From positions 1,460,001-1,524,000 of the forward strand of contig NZ_CP132910.1 of NCBI RefSeq assembly GCF_030846775.1: a DNA stretch of 64,000 nt. Direction: 5' to 3'. The notes beneath the pieces were generated by a model that made no database searches, was not told the DNA's origin, and worked only from the letters and a program-made list of their open reading frames with translations. The position numbers were made by a program, and so were the translations under genes. Shown one piece after another: positions 63,632 through 64,000 of this stretch (within the stretch, counting starts at the first letter, position 1; each line of letters starts with the position of its first letter). This DNA comes from Geothrix sp. 21YS21S-2 (GTDB lineage: Bacteria; Acidobacteriota; Holophagae; Holophagales; Holophagaceae).

Positions 63632-64000
63632 ACTCCGCGACAAGGCCGCGCTGAGGCGGCACCACCTGGCCCTGAGGGACGCCGTCGATCCCCTGGAGCG
63701 GGCCCTCTGGTCCGCGGAGGCCTGCCGGCACCTGGCCGCCTTCTGCGAAGCCCGGGGCATCCATTCCGTCGCGGCCTTCTGGCCCTTCGGGTCCGAGATC
63801 GACCTGCGCCCCCTCCTGGACGCCCACCCCTTCTGGACCTTCCTCTTCCCGAGAATCGTGGAAAAGGCGCCGCCAACCCTGGCCTGGGGCCCGCCTCCGC
63901 TGGGACCCGGCGCCTGGGGCCTCCAGGAGCCGCTGGCGTCCCCCTTCGCCTCCCCACCGGTGCAACTGGTCCTGGTCCCGGGCCTCGCCTTCGCCGCGGA
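63624..64000 (+). CDS. 5-formyltetrahydrofolate cyclo-ligase (3' end cut by window edge)
   Basis: The first 125 codons of a gene leaving the window. MPELRDKAALRRHHLALRDA is the family's N-terminal helix; FWPFGSEIDLRPLL and the incomplete LVLVPGLAFAA are the folate- and ATP-site region. ATP-dependent conversion of 5-formyl-THF to methenyl-THF. Its ATG lies within mqnE (8-bp overlap). Confidence 0.85.
   Translation, partial: MPELRDKAALRRHHLALRDAVDPLERALWSAEACRHLAAFCEARGIHSVAAFWPFGSEIDLRPLLDAHPFWTFLFPRIVEKAPPTLAWGPPPLGPGAWGLQEPLASPFASPPVQLVLVPGLAFAA

Overview
This is about 64 kb of high-GC DNA from a Gram-negative bacterium. Lipid A (lpxK) and type IV pilus genes, futalosine-pathway menaquinone synthesis (mqnE), a B12-dependent ribonucleotide reductase, GatA, and very dense overlapping genes fit Acidobacteriota of the Holophaga/Geothrix type. 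That placement is inference from gene content and base composition. No rRNA is present to confirm it.

Layout. 1-8.7 kb: an RdgC-like gene cut by the left edge with a PP2C phosphatase, two small genes, the pilM-N-O-P-Q operon, and a J-domain/PP2C pair. 8.9-11.7 kb: gatA and a 2-oxo-acid dehydrogenase E2. 11.7-15.3 kb: a small monohaem protein, a deoxyhypusine-synthase-like enzyme, comF and an amino acid permease. 15.5-20.6 kb: a second, paralogous permease sitting on the wreck of a branched-chain amino acid (liv) operon. 21.1-24.5 kb: nrdJ with a likely NrdR operator pair. 24.5-28.3 kb: a palindromic repeat, a duplicated GNAT 3' end around a membrane-protein gene, an Ldh2-type dehydrogenase and an FG-GAP lipoprotein. 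28.5-40.2 kb: cutA-glpX, a bulb-type lectin, a YibQ/S41/murG envelope cluster, etfBA, a pentapeptide/propeller secreted protein, an FHA/cNMP sensor, lpxK and a SHOCT protein. 40.3-40.7 kb: tRNA-Gly(CCC) with tandem and inverted copies of its 3' end. 40.8-44.2 kb: two overlapping MuiA/DUF4139 genes. 44.5-45.5 kb: a decayed helicase. 46-53 kb: a DUF4143 ATPase, a YbaK-type protein, two histidine kinases and a coiled-coil lipoprotein. 53-57 kb: a divergent biotin carboxylase with its biotin carrier, then coaBC and rpoZ. 57.3-62 kb: a TetR-controlled HlyD/ABC exporter operon. 62-64 kb: a second copy of the palindromic repeat, then mqnE and a truncated 5-formyl-THF cyclo-ligase gene.

Most genes are housekeeping. 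The parts most worth a second look are: (i) a biotin carboxylase homologue lacking the catalytic glutamate and other bicarbonate-site residues; (ii) the livM::livF fusion scar abutting a permease; (iii) the tRNA-Gly-derived repeat cluster; (iv) an S41 protease homologue with both catalytic residues replaced; (v) a TonB-receptor-like carboxypeptidase-regulatory insert in a MuiA protein; (vi) a pentapeptide/propeller/C-terminal-domain fusion; and (vii) dispersed nested palindromes. No CRISPR array, transposase, integrase or phage structural gene was seen. All family assignments come from reading motifs by eye; no database search was run.
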